A stretch of 64,000 nucleotides of DNA from Euglena gracilis (Eukaryota; Euglenida; Euglenophyceae; Euglenales). The stretch is from positions 75,368,192 through 75,432,191 of the forward strand of contig CP154956.1 of the NCBI GenBank assembly GCA_039621445.1, given 5' to 3'. Numbering within the stretch: the first letter of the stretch is position 1; each line of letters begins with the position of its first letter. The notes under the pieces are model-generated. The model made no database searches, was not told the origin of the DNA, and worked only from the letters and a program-made list of their open reading frames with translations. The position numbers were made by a program, and so were the translations under genes. Below are positions 11,412 to 61,500 of this stretch, piece by piece.

Positions 11412-14400
11412 AGGACGGCCCCCAGACTGCGACCAGTTCCTGGCGGTGGACAAGCCGTGGAGCGTCCGCATCGACACCCCCCGGGGCTGGCCGGGCAAAG
11501 TGCGGGTCGGGCCCCAGTTTGATGGAGATGACAGCGTGGAACAGTGGGTCTGGACAAGGGATGTTTGACTCCTGGGCAAAACTGCCTGCCGAGAAAATCA
11601 AGGCCGTGGGTTCCTAAAATGCTGAATTGAAAAATTGAAAAAAAATGCTGAAAAATTCGCCAATCTAACAAATCAATTGCCAAAACAATGAAGTTTTTTT
11701 TATATGCATTCACATGACCCAGGGTTTGATGTCAGGAAGGAGGTGTACATCATTTAAGTAAAGTCCCCTCGGACCGAAGAAGTTACCTGAACCCTGTTTG
11801 TTATAAGCATTTCAATCTTTGAAATGCCTCGTTTGGATTCAAAAGCTGTTTGGTGTCTTGTTGCACCAATGGCTGATCCTCGAAGGTGAGAACAGTCAGC
11901 TGAACCATCGGTTCTTTGTATGGCTTTTCTGTGTCCCTCCTATGCCACCCACAGCCCTTATACCGCGGCGGATGGGCTTGACCATACCATTGCTTCGTGC
12001 AGTGAGGGGTGGGATGCTCCAGATTGTAGTAAACCAGAATAAATCGGAATGGAGAAAACTAGAATAAATCGGAATATTCGGGAATAACCGGAAGAAACTT
12101 TTCAAGGTGCAATGTGTTCCGGCCTTGACAGTTTGAAACAGGGACCATGTCCTTTTTTTGCTGCAGTTGCAATAACAAGAAATACATATTTGGACCAAAT
12201 TTTCACTGAGATCAAACCGTTTGTTTTTTTTAATTTTTGTTACTTCCTGTTTTTTTTGCTATCAAATTCCAATTTTTGGTTGGAAAATTTTTGGAATCAG
12301 TGCCCCCCAGAATCATAAGTATCATGGTTTGGTCTTTTTTTCTGTTGAAAAAAAACAATGTGAACAATAGCTCACAAAGATCCACAAATGTTGCAAGATG
12401 GAAAACATCCAGAGCTAGGACTGCAGAAAAACCCAAAGCTAGTCAGGCAGAAGGTTACCAGAACAATAGGAATAAACCGGAATAAACCGGAGTAAAATCG
12501 CCGAATAGAATTTTTTGGCAAACTGGCCCACCCCCCAGGAACCATAATTTTTCTTTCCTGCTGCTTCGCACTGGCAGTCATGCCGCATAATTTAAGAAAA
12601 ACCAACAAAACAACAGTTTTAGGCTCGCCCCGAGAATCTCGAGTATTTGCTTTCATAAAAGTTGGGATGCATCGGCCCCCCAAGAGTAGAGTCCAACCCT
12701 CCCTCTTTTTTTGGGACCAAGCTCACACCGGGATTCGATTGATTGAGTTTCAGCTCCGAACCCCCCCCCCCAGGGAAGATGCAGCCAGAATGACTGAAAT
12801 TGGTCCACCCAACACCGCAGACACGGTTGTTGTTTTTTTTGAGGAAGTGGTGGACATGCTTTTTTTGCATGGGATTTGTGTTTATCTTGAAACGGGTAAG
12901 TGCAGATACCCGTGTCACAGAAGACACTGAACACCAAACACCGAAAATGCGGATAACACAGATAATTACAGAACGGATATCTACTAACAGGAGGGAAATC
13001 TTTTTTTTTCAGAGCTGCCCCTCAAGGACTACCCTTTTCACAAGGGGCTGGCCAGGGTTTGAATGGGGTCAAAAATATAAAAAGATCATTTTTGATATTT
13101 GGTTTGGGGATGGTTTCTCAAGACCCCCCCCCCCTGTGGGAGCCTTAAGAATCTCCAGGGGGCGTATGGCGGCATCCAGTTCCGACTTTCCCGATTTTTT
13201 TTTTTGCAGGGTTGGGATTGGTGCGTCGAAAATTGGCCCAATTTTAGGGACTAAGTTAGGCCAGAAGTTAAGGTTCCCGTTTCAGAAGGTTTCTTGGTCG
13301 CATTTTCTTCTTAACTTCACCAAAAATTTGCGCAAATCCGGCGTAACTCGCACCAGAACAGGGCCTAACTTACCCTAAATTCCTAGAAGGGGCACCCAAT
13401 GGGAATCCCGTCCTAACCCAAACCTATCCCCAAACAATAGCCCCAATTTCCCAAGAGGGTCGGACCTGGATATGGCGGCACCCCCCCCCGGGGGTGGTAT
13501 TTTTTGGTGGTGGGATGGATAATTTTGATGGGAGATTCTTAAACGTCCCCCAGGGGGGGCCTTAGGAGAATCCTGCTGCTATTTTTTGATGGTGGTATGG
13601 AAATTTTTGATGGTGGAATTAATTTTTTTGGTGGTGTGGGGTTCGGGTGGTATTTTTTGGTGGTGGGATGGATAATTTTGATGGGAGATTCTTAAACGTC
13701 CCCCAGGGGGGGCCTTAGGAGAATCCTGCTGCTAATTTTTTTCCACCTGTCTTCACCTATTTTCTTTTGTATTTTTTTTCACTGAATTTGCCGGGATGGT
13801 CGAGTTTTTTGTGCAATTCATTAAGGACCGCCCGCAGGATAACAAACAGGACGACAAAGGATTTGGGGTCCGGCATGGCTGACGAGTATTTTTGCCAAAT
13901 TAGGGGTGGGGGATCTCATTTCTGAACACGCATTCACATCATATTCCTTTTGATCGCAGTTGTTGTAAAGTTCAGACGTTTCAGATATTATATAACACTG
14001 AATCTGTGTTTAATATTGTTTTTCAAAAAATTTTAGGATGGTTGGCCATGTCAATACAGGTGTTTTTGCAACCGCGGATAACTCTGGATAACCCCGGATA
14101 AGCAGGGGAAACCACGGATGACTACAGATAACTACTGATAACTAAAGGTTATGATGATAATTATCTTTAGGGATAATTACAGATAACTATGGATGATTTC
14201 GGATAACAATGCATTGGGATTTGACGCCCCCCAACTGCGGATAAGCGGTCACTGACATGGGATCGGGTTCTCTCTTTTTTTGGGATGTGGAAATGGCAGA
14301 GTTTTACCACTGCCCCCCCCCCCAGCCCTCAGGGGTGTTCCATTCAGGGGTTTTCTTGATCCTATTTTCAAAAACCCCAAATCCAAACCTCTCTTCGAAA

Positions 14401-15899
14401 TGAAAACCAGAAACAAAAAAATGTTTTCCCACCCCTGGTTTTACTAGTGGGGGAGCAGTGGCAAAGCCCACTGCACCCCCCCCCCCAAGGGTCATTTAGC
14501 AATGATGTGAATTTGGCCCAAATCGAGCAGGATGCCATCCTCGCGAGTGGCCCATCATCCAGGACCTTTCATTTGTGGCCTCTCTACCAATTGCACAATG
14601 GAAACCAACGTGACATCCACTTGACAGCCACTCACCCATATTCATTGGCAAAGAGTGCAATCCCTGCCATTGTGTGTGGATGTTTTGCAAAGCCGGTTTT
14701 TAACTCTGATGTATGGGTGGTCGGGACCTGTGGCCATTCAGCACTTGGAATTGTAACTTGCTCTTCTGTTGAAATTTTTTTTCACAATTCACAGCGGCTG
14801 CTTGCAGAAGTGCCATCACCCACCTGTATCGTATTTTGCGGACATTTATGTGATATAAGAAAATGAATGTGCATATTGTTCTCTCTATTTTTTTTGATTC
14901 AAAAAAGAAGAAAATCAATAGCATTGTCAAACCCTGTACCTTAGGCTGGGGGACGCCAAGAACCACCACAGTCCTGGTAAGGCATTGTGGTAGGCCGGCT
15001 GTCCTTCTGTGTTGTAACTGTGGATTGAGAGCCCTTCCTTGTTGAGCAACAGGACTCCCACATAAGTTCCTTCCCTTTGGTTTCTGTGTTTGTGTGCCTC
15101 ACATTTCAAGTCAAGAAGGTGTTTATTTGGACAATGAGACCTTGAGGAGAGTTGGTGCATAGCCACAGTCCTTGCATCCTTGCATTCTGGACATTTCCAA
15201 TCGACATGAGGGCCACCATCTCATCGCTCCATCGTTTAGCAGAAAGCCCAGTGATTTTTAGGCACCACAAATCATCACCAATAATCACGAGTGATCGCGA
15301 ATGAGAAATGGTGGTACCTTCCATGAATAGGACGGAAACCCTGTAGGGGAGTGCAGGTTGGACATACGTTCCAGTCGCTGGAGAGGATGGCCGATGTGCT
15401 GGAGGGAAGCCTGTGCCATTGTGGCCCAGCGGGGGTCCTGCTTCCACGGGACTCAGCCCGCGGGTCGCCCCCAATCCGCTTCGTCCACCAGCTGGACTTC
15501 GCCACCAGCGGCGTGCTGCTGTTGGCCCGCACTTCCGAGGCAGCCGTCGCGGCGTGCCGCGCATTCTCCGACCGGCTCACGCGGAAGGTGTACCTCGCCC
15601 TGGTCTTTGGCCCACGGCCCGGTTCGGTACAAGCACTGGTGCTGTTGTGGTGGCGTTGCGCTGGAAGTGTGTGATTTTGTGCCAGTCCTTCCATTCCACC
15701 TCCGTTCTTGAATTGTTCTCCTGACTGGAATGCTAAATGCAAGAATAGACGTCTGAAAAGGTGTTGGGGTCCGGTATCCCGGAGCCGGGCAAATATTTTT
15801 TCAGGCGAAAATTCTCAAAAAAAATTAAAGCTTTTCAACGCATCTTTAAAATATATTATATCATATTATACGTATATGCAAATATATAATATATATGAA

Positions 15900-15930
<31 letters not shown>

Positions 15931-17507
15931 AATTTATATACAGAAATAAACATAACGCGTGCCCAGAGTCAGCACCGGGCCATGCTGCCGCTGGCCCACC
16001 CAGGACACCTGGGTGAACCGCCAGCCCTTGACCGACGACCCCACCGACCCAACCAGCTTCCGTGTGATGGTGGCCCCGCTGGGGGTGCCCGTCCGGGGCG
16101 TCGCACGCGCTCGGCCCCATGGCAACCCACCGGTGTCCTGTGATTTGCATTGCGCGCACGCGGGTTTCCATGTGCCTGGTCATACAGCCATATAGCACGA
16201 TGGTAGGTCCTCCTCCCCCCGACCCCCCCCCCTTCTATTTCTCGCCAGCTCCGCAAATGATGGTTGGCCGCTATCCTCCCCCCTCCGGGCTTCGGTCCAG
16301 CCAGGCTCTTCATCGCAACCACGGGGGGTCGGCGCCCCGCTGTCACTGCGCCGGGCGACTCCGCCGGGGCCGGGCCGGGCCAGGCGCGGGCCAAGGCATG
16401 CGAGACGGCGTTCCGGGTGCTGCGCCGCGGGTGGCTGGCGCTGCCGGGGCCGTACGCCGGCCGGCCCGCGGCGCTGGTGCGGGCGGAGCCGCGCACCGGC
16501 CGCCGCCACCAGATCCGTGCAGGGCCGGTGGACGGGCCGGTGTGGGAATGGGGGATGGCCATCCAAAGGAAGAAGTGTGGCGATGATTCTGCATGGTCGG
16601 CCCCTGGTGTTCTTTCTCACTGCATTCCCAGTCTTCCATAAGAATGCCCCCAAGGAATCTGCCCGGGGTGAAATGCTCAGGGGTGAGGCGGCCCCCATTC
16701 GATCATATGGAATACAAGCCTCCCTATTCTCAACCTACCTCCCTACCCTGGTTAGGTTTTTCTATGCCACGTTTTCTGAGGGTCCTGGTTGCATCCCGAC
16801 CCCAGCCTTTTCGGAGTCCACACAATCACATTTGTGTTCCATTCTTTATCCGTGGTGCAAAAAATGGTGGTTGTTCACGAGGTGCATGGGTGGGATGTGG
16901 GGTTGCTGGACAGTTGGTTGGGACAGCGGACCAGTGGTCCTGGCCAAGTGCCCACTTAGCGTCGGATGGGCACGGCATCGTCGGGGACACTGCCTATGCC
17001 GGGGACCTCTTCACGTACCGTACGGCTGGGAATCGGCAGATTGCGTCCCTCTGAATGGTTGGGCGGGCTGTGAAGTGGCTCTGAAATTTGTGCCCAGTGT
17101 GCGACATTATGTGACCTAAGAGGTACCAGTGTCTTACGCACAGTCACACCATCTCCTCTGTCATTAATATGGTGATGCATTTTGATGAGAGTTTCTGTAG
17201 CCAGCGGATTGGCCACAGCAGAGTGCCAGCAAATGTTTTTTGGGAATGCCAGGTTTTATTTTTTTAATAGAGGGGGAAAACAGCAGTTCTTATGCGAGTG
17301 TCCTCTTCCGATGACCCACCTTTGTTTCTGCATTCTGCAGAACTTGAAGTACCTCTTGGCTCCCACGTGCTGCAACTCGCCGCCCCCATGCCCATCGAAT
17401 TTGCCACCGCCATTACATCTGACCCTCCCCCATCAAGTGATGGGGCTTCCCAACCTTTTGACAATGCAGCGGTGCACATTGGAACACCCCTCACACAGGA
17501 CCGTTAA
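11412..17507 (+). CDS. RluA-family RNA pseudouridine synthase, multi-exon
   Basis: The product would isomerise uridine to pseudouridine in RNA. Recognised exons are about 11412-11547 (FLAVDKPWSVRIDTPRGW, the family's VVNKPAG-like entry), 15375-15626 (FVHQLDFATSGVLLLA, with the catalytic Asp in the HxLDxxTSG motif, then KVYLALVFG), 16004-16132 (QPLTDDPTDPTSFRVMVAP), 16384-16516 (KACETAFRVLRRGWLALP, then EPRTGRRHQIR), 16948-17019 (AHLASDGHGIVGDTAYAG) and 17341-17507 (SHVLQLAAPMPIEFATAI, stop TAA). These follow the family's domain order. Phases agree at the junctions I could test. The junction 16516/16948 lacks a normal GT-AG pair and has GTGC at both edges. Upstream candidate exons at 3972, 8935, 9837 and 10257 may supply the N-terminus. 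The substrate RNA cannot be inferred. Confidence 0.85.
12030..12545. mobile_element. Element with GGAATAAACC subterminal repeats, copy 1
   Basis: Repeats of GAATAAAYCGGAATA cluster at about 12037-12090 and 12468-12495, with GAATAGAATTTTTTGGCAAA near the right end. The same motifs occur at 62080-62135 and 62530-62610, so this is a dispersed family with repeats at both ends. Exact termini were not found. Confidence 0.5.
12945..14262. mobile_element. Region bounded by GGATAAC arrays
   Basis: GGATAACxCAGATAA units lie at 12948-12995, and at least eight GGATAAC/GATAACTA units lie at 14078-14245. Between them are C/G-tract elements and an 86-bp direct duplication. It has the same repeats-at-both-ends plan as other families here. 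Target duplications were not identified. Confidence 0.45.
13494..13736. repeat. Direct duplication, 86-bp units offset by 152 bp
   Basis: The block GGTGGTATTTTTTGGTGGTG through GGAGAATCCTGCTGCT occurs at 13494-13580 and again at 13646-13733, nearly identical. Each unit contains the AAACGTCCCCCAGGGGGGGC hairpin. Confidence 0.8.
15845..15935. repeat. AT-rich TATA microsatellite
   Basis: Runs of ATATAT with TATACG variants lie 70 bp upstream of a synthase exon. Confidence 0.75.
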
Positions 17508-18133
17508 TATCTATGCCAGTCCTTTGCAGGTTGGAAGTTCATGGCCATCCAGTCATTCTGTGGGCAGGACCTCCACTCATCAGTGTTGAAAGGGGAAAAA
17601 AATGGGAAAAAAGGTGCCCCCAAGCGCTCAGAAGGAGATCATCATTAACAAGAGCATCAATTATAACGAAAATTGCCAAAGCAAAAAAGGAAAGTTTGAC
17701 AAATCCCAAAACATATGTGTTAAAGAAGCCTGTTAATCCTTCTGGAATCAAGGGCATTCCCAGTTGTTGCTGGCTTCTGTTCACAAATATGTCAAGAAAT
17801 ACTTTTTCGTATTTTGTATCTGCTGGTTGTCAAAAAACGTCAATCATGTGACGTAACCCCTCCCATGAAACTGTCTCTTGCCTCTGTGCTCGTGACCTCC
17901 GGCGTCAGTTTCCCCGGAGTGGAGTCAGTGTTTGGGGAACCACACTCCCCGTTGGCACCTCTTTCCGCCCCACGTTTTGCTGTCTCAACGCCTCGCTTCC
18001 TTTCGACCATTCACCTTCCTCCTTCTTTTCAATCAGGCCCCTTCCTCCTCTGCCATTCGCGGTGACTGCCCCACCGTCACGTATGCTGCCGCGGCGCCGG
18101 TAGCGCGCCGCAGCACCCGCAGACCCCCCACCG
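17508..18133. other. Intergenic region between synthase and helicase genes
   Basis: These 626 bp separate the TAA of the synthase gene from the ATG of the helicase gene. No TATA box or clear polyadenylation motif stands out. A pyrimidine-rich stretch (CTTCCTCCTTCTTTTC) lies about 110 bp before the ATG. Confidence 0.5.
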
Positions 18134-43211
<25,078 letters not shown>

Positions 43212-44483
43212 CCCCGGAACGGGTGATACGAGCAGCCGACACTGACGGCGACGCCGTCCGGCCACCACACGGCGCCAGAGACGACGATGGGCTGGCTGGA
43301 CAGACCGCAACAGACGGACCCGCACGTAACCCTGTGACCAGCGGCCGCACACAGTGGATTTAGGGTGGGCTTCTGCGTGCCGAGGCTGCCAGCGTCCGGC
43401 AGAGTCCCCCAACAATAGCAGTATTCATCGGCAGTTTGCACCAGGAGCATCACCATTTCTGTCATCCCATACGTTGCGAAAGGGTGGGTAGAGTGAGTCT
43501 CTTCATCTCTATTTTGTGTTATTACCACTTTTCAGCCGTTTCTGGCAAAATACATTTTTTGATTTTTCATTTTTTCAGATGCTCAGCTATTTCACGTTTT
43601 GCATGTTTATATTTTTCAAATTCACAATCTCATTGATGGCCTGATCAAGAAGAAATTCGCTCAACAAAATTTAAAATCACAAAACAAACAAAAATTTTTG
43701 GCTGTGATTTTTTTGGTGTTTTGGTACTTGTGGAAGCTTTCTCCAGCATTTGATGTTCAGAATTTGTCCAATATTTTCGTAAACACATTGTCCTCAATGG
43801 TGATTCCTCCCACTCATAATTATCTCCCCCCTCCCATAAGAAGAGATGGAAAGGTAAGGGAAATAACGAAATGCTACGAAGCACATTGCAGCATTATATG
43901 CCGCATTGTAACTTTTTTACCATTCTGTAATGCTGAGAATTTAATTTCAAACTACCATAAAAAGTTACAATCATCTACTGCGTGAATCCAGGTGATGACC
44001 AGTGTTTTGACCTATGTGTGGACGTTTGTGAAAATAAATATATCCACTGGAATGGGACAATTTGAGCACATGTATTCCCAACCGTTCTCACCAGAAAAGG
44101 AATAGACTGCGAGAGTCTAGGGGACTCAGCGTTTAGTCGTACCCCCCAGGGGGAGGAGTCCCCTCCAGGAGTCCCCTCTGGGGGTCTGACCCCCCCTGGA
44201 ACCAAATCTTTTGCTTTTCCCAGCGCGTTGCGCCAGAAAAATTTTAGTGTGTTTTTGGTGAATAATCGAAGTGATTTGGAGTTCTGAGCAGCCTCCAGGC
44301 TACTGCAGTTTGAAGCAAACGACCTCCGGCATCCAGCAAATAACGACCCAACGACGTCTAGTGGATGGAAGGCCTGAGTCAGCCATGAGGTCGGATTTCA
44401 GTCCTAACTCCATTTTTTATCGCAGGGTTTGGAGGGATGTCAGCTAACTGTTTCACTCGGTTGGGAATCCTTCCCAACCCACA
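43212..44483. other. Intergenic region after the helicase gene
   Basis: A+T-rich, no convincing exon. A C/G foldback (CCCCCAGGGGGAGGAGTCCCC) lies at about 44143-44200. Confidence 0.5.
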
Positions 44484-44528
44484 ATGGTGATTGAGAAGAA
44501 GGCAAAGAAGCCGCCAAAAGGGCAAAAG
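44484..44528 (+). CDS. Candidate first exon of the 45-57 kb gene
   Basis: ATG at 44484 opens MVIEKKAKKPPKGQK, followed by a GTTTCT donor in phase 0. The Lys/Pro-rich start looks genuine, but the next recognised exon (45207) needs phase 1, so an exon may be missing or this start may be wrong. The frame stays open to 45530 (348 codons), probably by chance. Confidence 0.35.
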
Positions 44529-45003
44529 GTTTCTGAAACACGAGCCCATGGTGTGTATTGTGGGTGCGTTTGGATGCTGTCCCTTCCTTCTCTTTTGGAC
44601 TACAGGACCGTTGGAGGCTTGTTGCACAGAGACACTGACATTTTGATACCTTTTGTGTTGGTAAGATCCTTCGGCGATGACTGCTCATTAGAGCCGATTT
44701 TTTTTTGGATTTATGGGGAGTGGTTGAGCCAATGGGAGACCAAACGTGGGTTTATTTTTGTCACTCGCAATGACCAACAGATGCGATATGGCTTTGGCAG
44801 ATTTGGGCTCGCCTTCAGAGCGTTCCAAAGTTTTCCCAGTGTGCAATATTATCCGGCTGTTGTATTGAGCTCAGGGACTAATTCTGAACGCAATCGCAGC
44901 AAGGTCTCTTGGGATCTCGAAGGATTGGTTATGCTTCATTTCCCTGGCGAGTGGAAGAGGTTGAGTGCCACAGATGTGTGTTGTGGTGGAACGCCATTTC
45001 TGA

Positions 45004-45055
45004 ATTTGACCAGTTTCCCATCGTCATCCGGGGAGAGGTGGGAAACTGGTCAAAT
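45004..45055. repeat. 17-bp perfect inverted repeat
   Basis: ATTTGACCAGTTTCCCA (45004-45020) and its exact complement TGGGAAACTGGTCAAAT (45039-45055), loop 18 bp. It lies about 150 bp before the exon at 45207, next to two GAATTCGTCAAAA copies. Confidence 0.9.
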
Positions 45056-45206
45056 GCAGAAATTCGTCAAAACCCGCCCCGAATTCGTCAAAAGTGGCGG
45101 GGAGTGGGTTGGCAAACCCCACCCTGGTCAAGGGGTCCCTGAGGGTGACCCGATGGCACTCTTGGCAGTGCCCACTGGGGTCCTTCCCTCGCCCCCCCCC
45201 CCCCAG

Positions 45207-57381
<12,175 letters not shown>

Positions 57382-58501
57382 GCGGACGCGCCGGTCCGTT
57401 TCTTCAACGGCCAAGCTGCTGACCCTCGGACGTTGGCACATGCTTCTGTTTGTGTTGGCAATTGGCCTCCAAATGTGCCCGCCCAGTGTGTTTTTTGCGG
57501 AGCCTGAACCACTGTTGGGGGGTTTTGCATGCGTTTTGCCCCTGTAAGTGGTATTTGGGGGGCCAATTTGGCCTTGGGGGGATGTGATTTGCAGGGTCAT
57601 TTACCTCTTTCCGATTCATGTGTTCCCCCCCCACGCAGTTGTGCACATTTTTTTCCCTTGTCCTTGTGCAACCCAGCGGATTTCTTTTGTGTTTCTGTTT
57701 TGTAAGTGGCGCGCACCCAATCTTGTTGTGTTATTATGTTTGTTGTACAATAATTCCGCAGCATTTCCCCACCTCCCACATTTGTAAATAGGGCGTATGG
57801 CAGTGTTTGCGATGTCGCTTGACATCCATTCCCAGCGCATAGCTTCTGACCTCCCCTGTTTGCTCTTCCCACAGAGGTCCAGGGGAGGGAGGCAACAACA
57901 GGTGGGCTTTTAGTATGGGGGCAGGCTTTTGAAGAGGAAGGGAAAGGGACATCTGAGGGGATGGTCTACTGAGGGTCACTGTAGGGGTGCGCAGTGCAGG
58001 GTAGGGCAACGCTTCAGGACATGCATCAATCTGGACAGTGACTCGCCACCGACTCTGACCCACCATTGTTGAATGAGTCCCCACCGAATGACCCCCTGGT
58101 TCATTGATGGTTGTTGCATCAAGCAGCTCCTGCTTGCGTAATTTTTCTGAAAGCCATTGCTTTTTTTACCCCTTCATAAAAGTATCCGCATTTTTAACCT
58201 TGAAGACTGTCAAAGTTTTCACCAAAATCGAGTGCTGTCTGTTTTAGATTTTCCGGGAACCCACCAGTATTTTGTATGGATACGGTTGGGATTTCTTTTC
58301 TTCAAATGTGGTCTAAGACATCCTGCCAAAATGCCACGGACGCCACCTGCTGGTGAAAATTCAAGCCTGAGAATGTGGAGCACGGAACCCATAAGCGTGC
58401 GCTAACAACACATTAAACTAATTGTGTGTTGGGCTGCCGCGTTTTCTGCTGGGCCTGTCCCTTCCAGCGGCGTGCCAACCATCCCCACCACATCGCCCGG
58501 C
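57382..58501. other. Intergenic region before the phosphatase gene
   Basis: No exon supported. The sequence just before 58502 (GTCCCTTCCAG|C) could also be an acceptor, so the phosphatase may have an upstream exon here. Confidence 0.5.
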
Positions 58502-61500
58502 ATGCTGGAGTACGGGACGTACCTCTTCGACCTGGACGGCACGCTGCTGGACACGTTCCCCCTCATCCTGGCCTCCTTCCGCCACGTGCTCCAAAACGTC
58601 GCAGGTCCGATGCCGAACGCATGCATGCACGCTGTGTCTCAGTTCTCCTGTGCCATGTGACACCCCTTCATTTAGTTTTTCAAGGGAGTTCTGCATCTGT
58701 CAGTTTCCATTTGCAGTTCCCTTAGCCGGCCGATCTCGCATTTCAGTTCTTGTTTAATGTTCTCTTGCGCAATCCCACAAATTTCCGATTTGGGGGGGAT
58801 TTGTTAGGGTCTAGGTTTTTGAATTGCTGGTAACATATCCACCCATGTGTGTGGATTGTCAACATTTTCTGGAGGTAAAACAACGGGAAAAGGCTAATAT
58901 ATTTGGTGTTTTTGGCCCCCAAAGCATGGCGGCAATGATTTCCCCCTTGTGTTTTCATTCCGTGACACGGTGGCAAAAACAATGGTTTGTGTACACAATG
59001 GGAACACAAACCACTTCAAAACCAACCAAGAAAGAGTGCATGAAGTCGAGGTGTTTTGTGCGGCATATCTGCGTTGGTCAAAGAAAGCTTGTCAGGGTGT
59101 TGTACCATATGTCCTCTGAATGCAGAGGTTTTAAGCCATCAAATACATACATTCACAGGCAATGTTCTTATAGACCAGGGGTGAAGGGCACCTTTCAAAT
59201 CATTTTTTTTCAAGGATAAAACGTTGAATTGTAGTTTATTTTGATGTTTAGGGGTAACGAATCAGCTTTTTCGCAGGCTCAATTTGCCGATGCCCAAATG
59301 GCAGCATCATTCTATATTGCCCCCCCCCACTGGGGGGCCAAGTGGAGGGGGGCGGGGGTCGTTTTGGGTGACCCGCGTCCAACTTTTCGACTTTTCGGTC
59401 CGGTCGGGAATTTCGCGGTGTTTGGGCATGGATTCAGGGAGAGGTGGGCACTTATTTTTAGGAATAGGGTTAGGGTTAGGATCAGCACGCCGAAAATCGG
59501 CCATTTTCAGGGACCAAGGTAGGCTGGAGGCGAGGTCCTGTTTTGGGAAAATTTTCAAAAGCTCATTTTGCCTCAAAATTGCCCAAGTTTGACCTAAATT
59601 CGGCCGAAATTCGTCCAGAATGCGGCCTGATTTCTGCCTAACGCCCGACGGAACGCTGACCTTGTCCCAATCCATAACCCTGATTTTCCACAAAGGTCGG
59701 ACGCAGGTCACACGATACGCCCCCCCCCCCCGATCACTCTATTTGGCCCCCCGGGGGGCATATAGAGTGATGCTGCCGCCCAGCCCAAATGTGGGCCCAG
59801 GAGGCAGGTCTTTTGTCATATTTCATGTTTTAATGATATAATTCCTGGATGCATTCACATGGTTGTGCAAATCTATATCTGTGCAGTTCTGTCCGTTCCT
59901 GGGCAGTTACGCAGACGGATTGTTCCCGCAGTGCGTAAATGGTCGGTTTGCACATCTGCTCCACTGGTTGGTGTGTGCAATTGTGCACACGGGCCCATAA
60001 TGTTATTTCTAAATTCATGTGTATTTGGAAATCTTCCAATGGATGCCTCGCCAACGTGGGATGCAGGACCCCACACAATACACTAGTTGTACATGCACCG
60101 TGCTCCCTAACTTTCAAAGTCTTTGAATTGCCCCCTGTGGTCCAATGCAACCAGACCACATCTTCAGTAAATATTATGAAAAAGGGGTGCCGGTTACAGT
60201 GATTCACAAAAACGAAACTGCCTTTGGGTGTTGCATGCAGGGAGAAGCCAACCACGTGTTGAATGCGAGCTCAGTCGCCCAAGATTCTATTTGTCAAGTT
60301 GTTATGTTAAAAATTGAGATTGAAAAATCTGCCGCAATGAAGTTTTCAGTGGTTCGTTGGTCCGTCTGCTGGTTTGGTTTCAGTTTGGTGCCATGTTTGT
60401 TGCAGGCATCCAGAAGTCAGATGAGGGCAGTCCATATTGCCTTTTTTCTCCCACATATCGGATGCCGGATGCCGTCTTTGTGCTAGGGTTAGGAATTGTG
60501 TCAAGGTTGGAGGTTGAATGAACCCATCTTCCCCCCAGAGAAAATGAGACCTGGGTGCTGTTTGAGTCTGTTTCCTTGTTCCATTATGATAATGGAGGAG
60601 GGGTAATTTTTTTTGATAAACCCAGATTTTTCAGCCTCAGAACCCAAATCTTTCTTTGGTGCTTCATGCCATATTAGAACTTCTTTTTTGATGTTTTTTT
60701 TTCCATCTCGAAACCTCAAATTGGAATCAGAGTTTGCACAGATTTTTTCACCGCCCCCAACCCATCGTGTTGTCAGGGGTGTTATTTTGTGCACAGTTGT
60801 ACCCCAGGGTCTTGGTTTTTATTTTGGGGTTTGGGGGTGGGGTGGAACGCGGCCCTGCCCCCACTCATCCCGTTTTGGGTTGCCCTCAACGCGACGAGGA
60901 GGTCGCCCGCTTCATTGGCATCCCGCTGCGGCAGCAGTACGCCCCCCAGGGCCCCGCTCTGTCACCCCCATACTGCTATTTTAAAGACGGAGACATTTGA
61001 TTCTCAGAAGGCTCACCAGGTGCCTGGTCTGCCATTTTGGGGGTTTTGAATTCAGACGTTTCTTTGATTTTTGGATTTTTGCCAACCCGCAATTTTTCTT
61101 TGCCATGCTCGTGATAATGTTATGTTTTTCTTTGCGCTCATTGCGGGGAGAGTTTGCCTCCTTGTGGACAAGGTTGAATAGGAACCTTAGAAACTCTCTG
61201 GGTGATGAAGGGGGTTCGGTGACTGACTGATTTCCCCCCCAAAAATAAAGTGAACGGCGGAAGATAATTGGGAATGACCCCCTGAGTAAAAGAGCCTGGT
61301 GGGGGTTCCAACCCCCCCCCCCCAAACCTTCCCATTTGGGGCTCCAATTTTCAGTTGTTTTTTATTTGTTTATTGTTATTGTTTATTATTATTTGTTTAT
61401 TTGTTTGTTGTTATTAATTTTATTATTAATTTTTTTGTTTATTTACATTATCATAATTTTGTGTATTACTTTTATTTGGTGATTTATTATTTTGAAAATA

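Noticed and set aside
16178-16700. Minus-strand open frames over the synthase exons
   Set aside because: G+C-rich shadows. The + strand frame carries the conserved RluA motifs.
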